Positions 10,716 to 22,440 of a DNA stretch of 64,000 nt are shown here, one piece after another (within the stretch, counting starts at the first letter, position 1; each line of letters begins with the position of its first letter). The stretch comes from Taeniopygia guttata. Lineage: Eukaryota > Chordata > Aves > Passeriformes > Estrildidae. The stretch covers positions 22,212,001-22,276,000 of the forward strand of contig NC_133024.1 in the NCBI RefSeq assembly GCF_048771995.1. The letters are read 5' to 3'. The notes under the pieces are model-generated. The model searched no databases, was not told where the DNA came from, and saw only the letters and a program-made list of their open reading frames with translations. Made by a program: the position numbers and the translations under genes.

Positions 10716-11972
10716 GTAAGTGTGAAAAGCTTTGCCGTTTGCCTGAGACAAATCTCAGCTCTACAGGTTCTCATGCATCGTGAAGTAGGACTGAAACCAA
10801 GTACTTCAGTTGAAGACCATGAGTACACAGTGCTTGGCAGCATGGAACAAGTCAGTAGAAACGTGGCATGAAAACTGCCCATGCTTCGTGCAAATACTCT
10901 GCCATGTGACTTAGATACCCAGGACTGGGTGAAGAGGGGATGCTGAATGCTGTAGAGCAAATTCTGGGATAGGTTCTAAATCTCAGAATTTCAAATCTCT
11001 TCCCCTGCACCTGAGGGAAGATACCAGAGACACAAGAGACATGAGAAGCTTCATGGGGTTTTGCCTTTTTTTTCTCAGAAGTGCAGTCAAAGTCCATCTT
11101 TGACAAAGACCGTCGTGAGTTACTGGCCATCCCTGAGACTATTGCATCTTACTTCTATGAAGCTGTGAATAAGGTGTCCCCTAAAGTCAGTCAGTTCTTG
11201 TTGGATACTGTCCAGAGTCCAACAGTTGTTGCGGCCAGGTATGGAAAGCTCTGTACTAACACTCCAACAGCCAAGTGTGAAAAGGGAGAGGGAGGAGTGG
11301 GAGAAAGAACAGATTCATCAGCTATCTCCATGGGGAGATCCAAGGGGAAATTAATCAGCAACCAAAGCCTGATGTACCAAGGGAGCCAGGTGGTGGAAGG
11401 GAGGGTGAGGTGATATGGTCTGCTGGTGAAAGCTCTTCCCAGGGAGGCACATTGTACACAGGGATGGGAGATACTGACTGCTCTTTATCTGTGGGTAGTG
11501 AGGGAGGAGGCTGCTGGCTGCTGGGGAATCAGCTCCTCTGGAAGGGTGCTGCAGTGCTGTGAGGGGCTGAGTACTCAGTGTGCCAGGATAACTTGATGCA
11601 ATATTAACAGACCTGGCTCTACTTGTGCATATGTCTTGCTCAAGGCAGAGGAATGAGTTTCCTCACAAAAGGAAAAGCATAATCACCCTAGAGACAGTTT
11701 CATGTAACTCATGGCACACAGGTACTGTCTATTCCTGTTTTCTGAGGAAAGCCCCTCTAGGACTGCTGGGGAGCTCTGCACTCTCGATGGCAGGCAGAGT
11801 GGTAACTACAGAAGATGGGGATTACCCTCACATACTTGTGTATCTTACCACATACTCTGTTGTCTCCTGCAGACAGAGAATCGTCAAAGAAGCAAATAAA
11901 GTCAGTATAATGTTTGAACAGCTGGTTGAAAAAATAAAGAGCCTGTGGTACACAAGAGTCCTTGGCTATTAG
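10618..11972 (+). CDS. APOV1: Apovitellenin-1 (apoVLDL-II), complete coding exons
   Basis: APOV1 is the small apolipoprotein of egg-yolk VLDL. It is made in laying-hen liver under oestrogen and protects yolk VLDL from lipoprotein lipase. Coding parts are 10655-10715, 11079-11238 and 11873-11972. Spliced, they give 106 residues, exactly the chicken precursor length. Residues 1-24 are a signal peptide (MLQSRALVIALILLLSTTLP then EVQS), so the mature protein is 82 residues from KSIFDKDRRE. Conserved blocks include YEAVNKVSP and the C-terminal YTRVLGY. Helical amphipathic character is evident throughout. Where chicken has Cys (NLCYTKVLGY), this protein has Trp (SLWYTRVLGY), so the mature chain has no Cys. 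It is flanked by EREs upstream and AATAAA downstream. Confidence 0.96.
11079..11238 (+). CDS. APOV1: APOV1 exon 3 (most of mature chain)
   Basis: The acceptor is TTTTTTTTCTCAG and the donor is GTATGG at 11239. The 160 bases encode EVQSKSIFDKD through VVAA, with two bases carried to the next exon. Confidence 0.93.
11873..11972 (+). CDS. APOV1: APOV1 exon 4 (C-terminus, stop)
   Basis: The acceptor is TGTCTCCTGCAG. It encodes QRIVKEANKVSIMFEQLVEK through YTRVLGY and TAG. The region 1-10 residues into the exon is the most diverged from chicken, though the length is unchanged. Confidence 0.93.
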
Positions 11973-12123
11973 CCAAGTGAAGACAAGTCAGTGTTTCCTG
12001 ATGTGTGTAACACCCTGCAGTGTCCTTTCCCCCTTCCCCTCCTACGGACCAAGATTAGTCAATAAGACAGAATCAATGCTCCTCTTAATGCCACTAGAGG
12101 GAACCCACCTTCAAAGACCAAAA

Positions 12124-12168
12124 GATGGAAGGCATCTGCTGAAGGCATCTGCTGAAGGCATCTGCTGA
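12124..12168 (+). repeat. APOV1: Three 15-bp tandem repeats in APOV1 3' UTR
   Basis: The unit GAAGGCATCTGCT(GA) is repeated three times in a row, followed by a diverged GAAGCC. Copies are identical, so the repeat is recent. Confidence 0.85.
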
Positions 12169-12289
12169 AGCCTCCCCGGGAAAAATCAAGCGGCTGGGCA
12201 TGGGGAAGGCAATATAGCAATTGTAGAGTTCTTCTGTAGCCAAATCTTGAAAATTAATTCCTCCTGTATGGCTTGGTCATTGCCCCTCT

Positions 12290-12295
12290 AATAAA
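12290..12295 (+). promoter_or_regulatory. APOV1: Poly(A) signal AATAAA of APOV1
   Basis: AATAAA lies 318 bases after the stop, followed by an A-run and a TG/T-rich stretch typical of cleavage sites. The gene therefore spans about 3.1 kb, close to the chicken gene size as I recall it. Confidence 0.75.
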
Positions 12296-12319
12296 AAAAA
12301 AATGTTGGTTGTTACACTT

Positions 12320-14925
12320 CCTTAAGTTTCTTGTTTGTATTGACCATTATGAAATCTGACTCACCTTGGCATCCCATTCTGCTGAGAATGTAGCTGTGAT
12401 TCACAAGAAGTTTTTGTAGGCAATGCTAAAAACCCTGAGTGCTCAGGCACTTTTAACTAAGCTCATATTCTTCTTAGGTGAAGGAGGCACTACCTGAGCA
12501 TCTTTCAGATTAGCCACAATTGATTGTGCAACTGATTGTGCTCCTTGGTTAGGTGGGAAGTAAATAGGTGCTCTTGTATCGTGTGTCTGAAGATTTCAGA
12601 TAATTTGGGAAAACAAGTGCAAGTAAATTGAACTGTCCATCAACCTAAATAGGACTTTGGAAGTTTATCTCATTGGCCAGCCAGAGATGCTACAGAATGA
12701 GCTTTTCCAAAGGAGAAATGAGTGGAAAATTTCTCTCTATCTTGACCAGTTTATGAGAGGACACCTATGCCCAGCACTGTGTATGAAGACCCAGCAGGTC
12801 CTCATCAGTCCCATGTAACTGCATCAGCCCAGATGCCCACACTGGACAAAGAAATCAATCTGCTTTCTCATTTAGCAAGCAGAAGCAAGTAGGCAATTTT
12901 TCTGAAATCACAGTGGGAGACTGTGGCATAATCTAAAGCAGACCCTTATTTTGTTGTTTTGTTTTGTTTCTTTAATTATCAGTCAGATTAGTGATAAACT
13001 TGCACTTAACCACTTGCCTGGAATAAAATCCCCTCATTTTCCATTTTCTTTGTCCCAGCAGCTCCTTTTTACCATGTGCAATCATAATGAAATCAGTGTC
13101 CCCAAGCAGAGCAGCAAGTTCTTCCATCTGTAGTGGCTTCACCAGTTCTGCAGAGTTGTTTTGCAGGTTTATTCATTGCTGCTATTATTCCTTAGACAGT
13201 CTGTGCTTCTCTGGCCACAGTGAGCAAACATGCATATGTATTACATAAATGGACCAGTATTTAGGAGGAGGTTCAGAAAAGCAGATGGTTTTTGGTTGAT
13301 AAGAATATTTACCACATGAAAAAGCTAGGTAGGTCCTTTAGCTCTTTTGCTACAGGGATGACTTCCTTTCTTCTTTTTTCCCATATGTCTCTTCAATATT
13401 TTTTTTTTTCCTCCTAAATATAACACTTAAAAGGAGAAGCCATGCAACTAAAATCCTCTCTTGTCCCAAGGAATAATTCAGCATTCTGAACTTTCTCAGA
13501 ATAGAGCTTGTTCTTCTGGCATTTCAAAAGTATTTCTTTCTGAAAGAGTGAAAGTCATGAGTATATGAAAGAGCCTGAATATTTTCTTAAGAATTTGGTG
13601 TCCTGGAAATCAGCACTCCAGCCTTTTCAATCTACTTGTATAAAAAGAGTAGGAAAAGGTTTGGAAAGTATAGGGGTCCTCATGTAGCATTTTGAGTCAT
13701 TGTGTGACTTCACCAATGCAACGCAGTGGTATTTCTGTATTGTATCACTGCACACCTGGAGCAGCACAGTAGCTGGTATGAATTCTGTGTTAAAATGTAA
13801 CAAAGTCGACATTTTGTTAAGTGCACTTAATTTTATCCTTTTGCTTCTTTGTAATGTAACCTCCAGAAAATCCAAGCCAGATGAATCCTGAACAGCAGTT
13901 TGATGTCTGATTTTAGCATGTGGGCAAAACAAAATCAGACTGTAAATCTCTGTATTTGTTTGTACTCAATCTCCTGATCATGTAGTTAGTTATATATGTA
14001 TTTTTACACTTGAAAGAAATAAGTAGAAAACCTCCCAGGTAGTTAATATCTTGTACAATCTACAATCTGCGGCAACCTATGAAGAGCAAAGTAGACAACC
14101 TTCCACTGCCTCAACTTTCCCCTTTAAGACAGAAACTAGCAGCTGAGACAACATTCAGGCTGGGATTGGGTGGAGGAAAAAAAGATTTTTATCCCAAAAA
14201 GGACCCTGGGACAAATTAATGGGACGTGTAATGAGAGGGCCATTTTATATCTCAATGTCAAAGTATTTCATATCTACTCTCAATTCTCAATTGGAATAAA
14301 CAGATTAATCTGTAATTTCTTTTAAAAATATGTACAGAAATCATTTCCCAGTGATGTCTGTTGCAGAGTTCACTGGGTGCTTTAAGATTCTTGGGGAGGC
14401 TTCGTTAGTGAAGCATTCATTTCAGTGAGATTCATGTAATAGAAACTTTCTTGTTGAGTAATTATCATTCACTTCGCAGATTTGGAAAAGCTAGTGGTCT
14501 AACTGGTTCAGCTGAGTCAATTAAAAAGAAATCTTAAGAAATGTCAAGATTCTGTTGTTTCTGAGATGGGGGAATAACCCCTGAGGTGCTCATGATTTCT
14601 GCAAAAAGCACCCTTTCTTGAAAAGTATTTATTATGGTGGGTACTTGATCTTATTTTCAGTGGCTAGGATTGTTGATGGCTTTTACACTTCCTAGCTCCC
14701 CTCGCCTCTAACGCTTGGAGAAATCACTAATTAATGCTAAGGGAACTCACGCCTCGGGCTCTGCGCTGCTTTGAGCAGTGGTTGCTGCCCTTGTCCGCGA
14801 ACAGCCCAAGTCCTTCGGCAACAGAAAGTCCAGCACAGGACGTTTGAGAAGGCAAGGACTGGAAAAAGTCTCGTGAAATATTTGAAACTGATGGCTGGTA
14901 CTCACACCTACACACACGCAGACAT
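12320..14925. other. Intergenic region, nothing recognised
   Basis: AT-rich sequence between the end of APOV1 and the CpG island. Short ORFs look random; no repeat family or splice-bounded exon was identified. Confidence 0.55.
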
Positions 14926-14929
14926 TCCA

Positions 14930-15935
14930 TCTCAGCACCGCAGTTTTTGTTCCCTGGTGAGGGCCGTGCGGCCAGGCACAGCGAGGGGAAGGAGCGGGCT
15001 GAGATGCTGGACGCGCGCTAAGGCGCAGAGCTGACATCGTTCTGGCGGCTCTGCCCTTCCCCGCGGGCTTTTGGCAAAGAGGGTCTCCCAGATTTTACAC
15101 GTCAACGCCAAAATCACAAACGGGGTGCGTGCAGTCGGCAAGGAGAAGAAGGCACTAGGAGGCGGCGGGCGGCTGCGGCGGCGCTCCCTGCGGCGGGCTC
15201 GGCGGGCCAGCGGAGCCTTGCGTGCCGGCCGGGCCGGGGATCAGCCAGCGCCGCTGCTGCCTCAGGGGAACAGCGGAGCCTTGCGTGCCGGCCGGGCCGG
15301 GGATCCGCCAGCGCCGCTGCGGCCGCGGGGGAACAGCGGAGCCTTGCGTGCCGGCCGGGCCGGGGATCAGCCAGCGCCGCTGCTGCCTCAGGGGAACAGC
15401 GGAGCCTTGCGTGCCGGCCGGGCCGGGGATCAGCCAGCGCCGCTGCGGCCGCGGGGGAACAGCGGAGCCTTGCGTGCCGGCCGGGCCGGGGATCAGCCAG
15501 CGCCGCTGCGGCCGCAGGGGAACAGCGGAGCCTTGCGTGCCGGCCGGGCCGCGGATCCGCCAGCGCCGCTGCCGCCCGCGCTGCGGCCGCTGACTCAGAG
15601 CGGCACCGCCGCTTCGCACGCGATGTCGCCGGCTCCCCCCATCCCCCGCGGGCTCCCGGCGCCGCACGGGGAGAGCAGGCACGCTCCGGGGGCGGGAGCT
15701 GCCTGGGGAGGAAGGATAAGGGGTCCCCAGCCCGGCCGGGGATGCTCAGGGAGGCGGGAGTCGGGCAGGAGTGGCTGGAGGAAGGGAGGAGCAGTTTTAC
15801 AGCCATAATCCCATTCTTTGGTGAGGCTGGGACAGGTAAATTCTCCCCTGCTGGCCGCCTGACCCCATGGAATGGGAAGCGGGTTTCAGCACGGGCCGGG
15901 CTGGGGCTGAGAAGCTGCAGCTGGGAAGGGTGGGG
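14930..15935. promoter_or_regulatory. CpG island without an assigned gene
   Basis: A sharp rise in GC and CpG density over about 1 kb in otherwise AT-rich DNA, typical of a housekeeping promoter. It includes an AP-1-like TGACTCA near 15.59 kb and a fair donor, GGGACAG|GTAAAT, at 15834/15835. No coding exon that could belong to it is recognisable on either side within 9 kb. It could be the start of a lncRNA, a distal first exon of CLDND1, or an island created by the repeat itself. Confidence 0.6.
15212..15590. repeat. 63-bp GC-rich minisatellite, six copies
   Basis: The block starting GGAGCCTTGCGTGCCGG recurs at 15212, 15275, 15338, 15401, 15464 and 15527, exactly 63 bases apart; the last copy is diverged at its 3' end. 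Two variants, one with CTGCTGCCTCAGG and one with CTGCGGCCGCGGG, alternate in copies 1-4. The period is a multiple of three, so all frames stay open. This yields 245- and 288-residue ORFs on opposite strands with 21-residue repeats, which I regard as artefacts. Confidence 0.95.
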
Positions 15936-15939
15936 AGGG

Positions 15940-18900
15940 TTTGAATGTTGTTTCCGTAATACACAGAAAGTTTTTCGCATGTGTTTGTTTGCTTACTTGC
16001 GCGCTCACCCGAGAGGTGGGGGCTCCTTTCATCTGGGTGTGTAGTGACCATGCTGTACTTTGCAGACACAGATTTTTTTGTGGGGGAGAAAGGGTGTGCC
16101 GGGTTAGTTAATCCCATGTTGCAGATTTCTTTAGGTCTAGATTTGGGGGTGATATGCGATTCATGTAAGGCCACTTCTCAAAGTGTTTCTTTGTGAAATG
16201 TTTCTTAAAATGTTTCTGGGTTTGCTATTCAAAAACCTAGAAAATTGCAGCACAATTCCATACTGTTTCAACAGTAGCTGTGATAAAACTGCTTTATTAA
16301 AGTTTCCCAATGCCATAACATGGTGGTGTTCAGATGTACACCACAGCAACAGGTACACACTGTGCCTCGTGGGAGAAGCATTAACCTGCTCACTGACATA
16401 CAGGACTGCATCTGGAAATGATTTAAAGAACATTTGCTATCAACCCTGACATGCACTGATTCCTGAAGAGCTTAACAGAAGAAATATTTACAAGTACAAG
16501 CTGCTGTACATGTCAGTGAAGAGCTCAGATTGTTTATACTCGCCTTTATATTCAGAGCTTCCTATCTCCAGGTTTACAGTAGCATCCTTGTTGAATGGGT
16601 TCAGATGTTGGTTTTGGGGCTATTTTATTCTCAGTTCATTGGGGAGAAAAAAACTTCAGATGTGAGAGAAAATGTATGAGTGACCCAGTGTTTGAATACA
16701 AGTGGATAAGTTCACTACTTAGAAAAAATACTTCAAGACGGTTATTTTTTCCTGATTGTAACATTTTCTCTTCTTTCCAAAGGCTTCACTGTCTCTTGCA
16801 TTTCTTGGCGGTGCCTGATATTAAAAGTCCTGCCAGTGAAGGACTACTCTCTTTGGAGTGGAGCACAATTCCTCCAAGGTAACCTTTCCTTCAGCAGCCT
16901 TTCCTTCCTTCCAAATGCTGTGTTCAGATCGGCTGTGATGCTTGGAGGGCGCAGGATTGTAAAACAGCCAATGTGGCTGTGTGACCTGCAGGAGTAATCT
17001 GTTCTCACCTGTGGTCAATTAAATCCAAAGTTTTGTTGTTTGGTTTTTGGTTTTGTTTCTGTTTGGTTTACTTTTTTTTTAAGGAAGGAAACCCACATAA
17101 ACCAAACCTTTTTAATGGTCACTGGCTGTTTTGTCCTTAGTTTAATGCTGCCTTTTGTCAGTTAAACTGCCACTGAGGCTGTTGGCTACTTCAGCCTTTT
17201 AGGTTGTCTGTACTTCTGAGCTGCTTTGCTCAGCATGAAAGTGGGAAGTCTCCTATTTCTGCTTTTTGGGTGGCAAAAATAGTTGGAGCTACATACAATT
17301 ATTTTAGCAATCTAAGTAGCTAATTAAGCCTTTTCTGGTCACGAAAAGGCTTGTGGTTTTTAGATTTCAAATGAGCTTTTATTATTCTAATTATAAGGTT
17401 GACTTGATAGAAGTCCTATTTTGTAAAAATAACTGGTAGACTTTGCTGGAGGGAGAAAACTATAATTTTATTTGGAGTTACCCATTTTTCCAAATAGTAC
17501 TTTGATACCCCAGAAAAAGAAAATCTATTATATAAAATCAACATGTGTACACATGACACATAATATTTAAATATTTATTGGGAATAAATGCTTCATCCAA
17601 AACAGTCATTAATCTGATTAGCTGTGTTTCTTAAAATAGCCTTTGTTCATATAAACTCCATTCTTCTTCTTTGGACTTCTTAATAGCAGTTAGGTTTAAA
17701 AATTTTCCACTTCAATTGTAAGTGCAGTTTGCTCCATCACATATTATTGAGGAGGGTTCACTGTGGGGGTGAGGGAGAGAGGAAAAGAAATATTTCTCTG
17801 TTGAATTGACTCACCATAGGTCAGTAATTTTTGCCAGCTCATGTGCAGTGTTAGAAATATGGTGCAGGCAATTGTCATCTGTAAACCTAGAGAAAAATTA
17901 TTGTATCCAAAGACAAAAGACAAGAACACTAGGCACTGTTACAAGTGTTTTGGGCAGCTCATTGGCAGCTATCCACCATAGAGGGCTGGCAGGTAATGAA
18001 GACATTACAGACTCATGTCATAACACATAAAATCAAAATATGGAGCATGAATACAGAAAGTACTTCAGTCCTTGACACACATTTTCCCCCGCAGGGTACC
18101 AGGGTTTATGACTGACTCCCTCGATGAAGCAAATCTCAGACCTGACTTAAATAACTGAGTAAAAAAAACCCCTGGTTTTGAAGTGCCTAAATTGGTATGT
18201 GGCAGCATGAATGTTCCCTGAGTGGACTATGTGTGATGCTAATAGGTGGCTATATCCTCAAAACCCTTCAGCTTTCCTTTTAAAGGAATGATTATTTCCC
18301 TTTCAGTGTGTGTGTGCGCAAGGAATGTGTGTGGCTAAAGGGTAAGCCTACAAGTTAAAAAGCAAATCAAAGGAACCTTTGAATAGATTTGGCATGGCAT
18401 CTCATGATTTTCAGTGAATTTTGTGAGTTCTGAGGATAAAGGATGGCTACTTATCCTTATGGGTTTTGACAGGTACATGTGAAAAATAATCTGTTAAGTG
18501 TGTGCTCTTAGTGAACCAGATGACTGCCTGCAGTCTTCTCCAGCTGTGCTGGTAATGGCACTTACTGCATGAGTCAGAACATGGGTTTGCTTTTTTCAGA
18601 TAAAAAGGAAGAAGATGTGTGTCACTGTTTGTCCTCTCCATGAACATGAAAAACCTGGTAGTTATCCTGCAGAAAGGATAACTACCTGTTTACTGGTACT
18701 AAGTTAGCAGACGCTTCAGCTGTTGTGTTTTTACACTACAGTTTATCCTGTCCTTACAGCCACAGGAGAACAGTGGGGAACAGAGATGCCTAAATCACCA
18801 TGACCTTGCCCTACACTTCATTCAAGCTGCTTAAAGGCGCTTTAAGGAAGGTGCAGCCAGCAGCATCAGGAAATTCAGTCCAGCAGCACAGCTGGGAGCA

Positions 18901-20720
18901 CTGTTTGGATGGCTTCTCTCTCTATGTGAGGCCACAGAATTATGAGTTTCATGGGGCTTCAGAGCTTTTGGAGACCATTAGCATGAATTGTAAGAGACAC
19001 ACTAATCCAGCTGGGTTCATTACTGGGTAGATAGTCTGTGAGTTAGGTTTTTGGTATTCTCAGTCAGCCAAACCCCAGTTTTCTCAAAGTTAATAATATA
19101 AAATTCCAGTTGATTTTCAACAAAACCAGCAGTTTCCATATTGAAAGTAATTAGTATTTATTTGGACAACAGTGGAAATAAGGACTTTTAAGAATCATTA
19201 GTCTAGTTCACAAGTAGTTAAAATTAGAAAAGTAGAAGAGTTACCTCTCCTTTATGAATCAGCAGGGGTTTCAGACACTTTTAATAGCCTCAAGAGGGTC
19301 GTAGCCTCTTGAGTGGCTGTGCAAAAGTGTGTGTCACAGTACCATCAATGTGGTTGCCAAAACATGAATCCTGGAAACTCCGGGATTATAAGGGTTGTTC
19401 AAGGTTTAGTCTCTTTTCCAGCTCTAGATTTTTCCAAAGGCTTCTTCTCTCTTCTGGTGAGGTACCTGAAGTTTTAGGTTGTGTTCCACTTAGGAACCAT
19501 GTACTTTGATTAGATTTCATTACACCTGACACCTTATCTAGAGCTGAGGTTTTGGGCACGCCACTGCACTTTTCAGTGCATTTGTTGCCCTCTTTGCTTC
19601 TCAGCACCTCTTTATCCATAGTGTCCTGCCTGATTATGAGGAGAGTGGAAGTTTATGTACATATATATGTCTCCTGAAAGAAGCTACCAAGCTTCTACTC
19701 TTACTTGCAACACCTTTTAGGTGGCATGATGGTACCCATAATGGGTAACTGCCACAGGTTCAAACACAGGTGAAAGCAAATACGCACCAGCCTCTATTCT
19801 CTCTCTCTCTTTTTTTTTTTCATCTTCTTTTTTTTGTAATGGTTTGCATGTTTCCTCTGTGTGAGGCATGGGTAGAAGTTTCTATCGTTTCTAGAGCAGG
19901 GAAGGAGGAGTGAGTGACAGGGGAAATGGTGGTTATAGTCAAGCAGTTGTTTAGGCAGTGCACAGAGGGAAGTCATGTGCGTGGTCAAGTCAGGAGCATG
20001 GTACCATATATGGAAAACATTTGTGTTGTGTTTATTCATACAGGGTGTTTCTCCGTGCAAAAGCCACTCTTTGAATTTAAAATCTGACCTTTTGTGCATT
20101 TTGTGTAACAGTTTTAAAGCTAGATTGAAAATTCTGATGGATTTAAAAACCACTGACCAAGTTTCATTCTCTGAGCAGATGCCACACAGTTTCATAGGCT
20201 GGTTTTCTTTGCCTCAAATTGAGGGTTAAAGAAAGGGCATTCTTTGAGAAACAGCTGTTCTTTTATGTTCATATTAACTAGTTTTAGCAACATACAAAAA
20301 ATGAGGGCATCAGATTGGGGAACTCCATTTCACAGTAAAAGAGAGAAGGTTGTTTGTTTGGGTTTTTTTCCAGAATTGACTAGTTACATTTGGATGCATC
20401 CAGTTATCTCACGATATTATTGAATCCACTTCACTTTTGAAGGATCTGCTGTTTAGAAAGTGAGTAGCCACCTTTTCTGGATATCAGTGCTTTGCAAAGC
20501 ATCTGAAGCTAATACAAATGAAAGCCTCTGAATTCACCTTGTAGGAAACATTTTCTTTGAGATAGGATTCTCACCTTACCTTCCCTGTGACCTACTCTAG
20601 TCCTCAAAGTAGCTAAAATTTCAAGAGAAACATTTGCCTTTTCTTTTTTGAGATCTGTTGCTGAGATGCCTCTTGTAAAATCCCATGTACTCTAGAGAAT
20701 GTGAGAAGTAAACAGCAGAG
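15940..20720. other. Intergenic region, nothing recognised
   Basis: AT-rich sequence with T-rich runs near 17.03-17.08 kb and 19.80-19.84 kb. No exon, RNA gene or known repeat could be supported. Confidence 0.5.
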
Positions 20721-20725
20721 GATGT

Positions 20726-21441
20726 TGTCACGATCCGCTCATGCGGGGTGTCGTGATGTTCCATTAACCCATCTCAAAAGGGCAAAAGACAAATGACAGG
20801 GGACCATCAGTTTAATATGAGTTTAATAACAACAAAATGCACCTTTATTAGGGGCCAACAGCAAATGGGATAATGACAGAGTGGGTTGCAAGCATTCACC
20901 CTAGAATCATTATATCCTCTTCTAAGCAAGATTAAGTGACTCTGTTTAATTAGTTCACTCATGAATCAGAGAAAAAAAACTTCATAGATTTGTAAAATGC
21001 CTTCTTGTTATTCTAAAAGTAATCTCCTGCACCCGATTGCCTAAAAATGACATAACGGATAGAAACAAAAAAAAGGGGAAGGGGAATATAGCTACCACTG
21101 CTGAGATGAAGTCCGCAATGGCTCAGCCACACAGATCTGCCGTCATCCATGGGGGTTCACCGAAGTCGTCTTAGAAAGTTACGGTTGATATAGTCCTTAG
21201 CCAAAGCGAGTGGCATCTGGCCAAAAGGTGGGGAAGATTGATGGGCCATTGTGAAGAGACCACTTGGTCTTGTGAAGCAGGTGCAGGCATGCAGGGACAA
21301 GCCACCACTTGTCAAAACCTGTGGGAAGAGTGTTCTGTGGAAGCACAGTGAGCGCACCTGCTCACAGTCACTTGGCAAGTGTCCACACCCACCTCGGCCA
21401 GGCCAGAGCTCCTGGCAGGGGTCTGCAGGGTCCTTGTGACA
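20726..21441 (-). mobile_element. Probable solo LTR fossil of an endogenous retrovirus-like element
   Basis: The segment begins TGTCAC and ends GTGACA on the + strand, a perfect six-base terminal inverted pair with the TG...CA ends of LTRs. Read on minus, a TATA-like GGATATAATG (near 20.92 kb) precedes AATAAA (near 20.845 kb) by about 70 bases, as in an LTR promoter and R region. A GC-rich hairpin lies at the 3' end (CCGC-TCAT-GCGG). It carries no gene. No matching target duplication is visible, so ends or flanks have decayed. A fragment of it recurs near 28 kb. Family not determined; an ERVK/ERVL-type bird LTR is a guess. Confidence 0.5.
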
Positions 21442-22376
21442 GCCATGAGGCAAATGAAGGAAACTTCAGACCATCTCTCACAGATGTATATTTACTTGCT
21501 AGATTTAGTGGGAGATTCTGGCTAAGAATGTGGTCTCTTACTAATAACGAAACTGTTTTGAAGTTTGAAAATATATATTTTGGTCACAATGCATTATTTA
21601 GATGATTGATATTTATCATGTTGGCTTTCAAACCAGAATGACCTCAATTTCCAAAGCTGCTGCAATTTGTTACAGGTGAATTGGGAAAAAAAACCCCCTA
21701 CATTTCGACTCATATTAAAAAAGAAAAAATGAACACAAACAGTCCGGACTTGGCAGCAATTTTTTACCAGCTCAGAGGTGGAAGACTGCCTTTCTTCTTG
21801 AAGGCTTGCTTTCTCATCTCCCGTATTTCGCATTCTTTTACTTCATCATGAGCTCAAGTCTTAACTGCCCAGATGCCTGGGGCCAAAGCCCCTCAGTCAT
21901 TTAGTGAGACTGGATTATTCCAAAACCTCCTGTCACTTGCAGCAAGACTCCAGCAGTGTACTGAACACCTGTACCTGCAAACCGAGCAGCTGCTTGGACT
22001 GTTATTGAGACCTAGAGTGCACTACTTGCAGGCTTTGTGGTACAATATTAAAATGTTAGATGAGATATCTTGGGCCCTTTCTGGTTTTCTAGAGGTTCCT
22101 AGGCACTTCTGTGTGTGACATTTGGTATATTGCAATTACTTCTGAGGCCATTTAACTCATTGAGAGTTTCCATCCGTTGTGGATTTAGGTAGCTCTTTCT
22201 TTGTTTCTGTTCATGAGCTGATCCCTTTCTCTGACAATATGCAGAATGCTGACATATTTGGTAAATAGCCCGAGGTGATGGATTTTTCATTGCAGGTTTG
22301 TGGGTCTCTGTTTTCTGTTCTTCACTTCCCGTGAAATGTCCTCCTTAACTGGTTGAAGCCTTTTAAGCCAGAGAAG

Positions 22377-22440
22377 AATCATATAACCATTTTGTTTGGG
22401 AAAGACCTTTAAGAGCGTTGAGTCCAAGTGTTTCAGTCAG
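22377..22440 (-). mobile_element. Diverged CR1 3' end
   Basis: 'ATCATATAACCATTTTGTTT' followed by 'GAAAGACCTTTAAGAGCGTT' and 'GAGTCCAAG' match the reverse of a CR1 terminus with many changes. A short, old fragment. Confidence 0.6.

Noticed and set aside
15114-15980. 288-residue minus-strand ORF in the CpG island
   Set aside because: Explained by high GC and a 63-bp repeat that keeps every frame open; an equally long ORF exists on the other strand.
20731-20757. CCGC-TCAT-GCGG hairpin as a small RNA or terminator
   Set aside because: It sits at the end of the probable LTR and has no separate transcript evidence.
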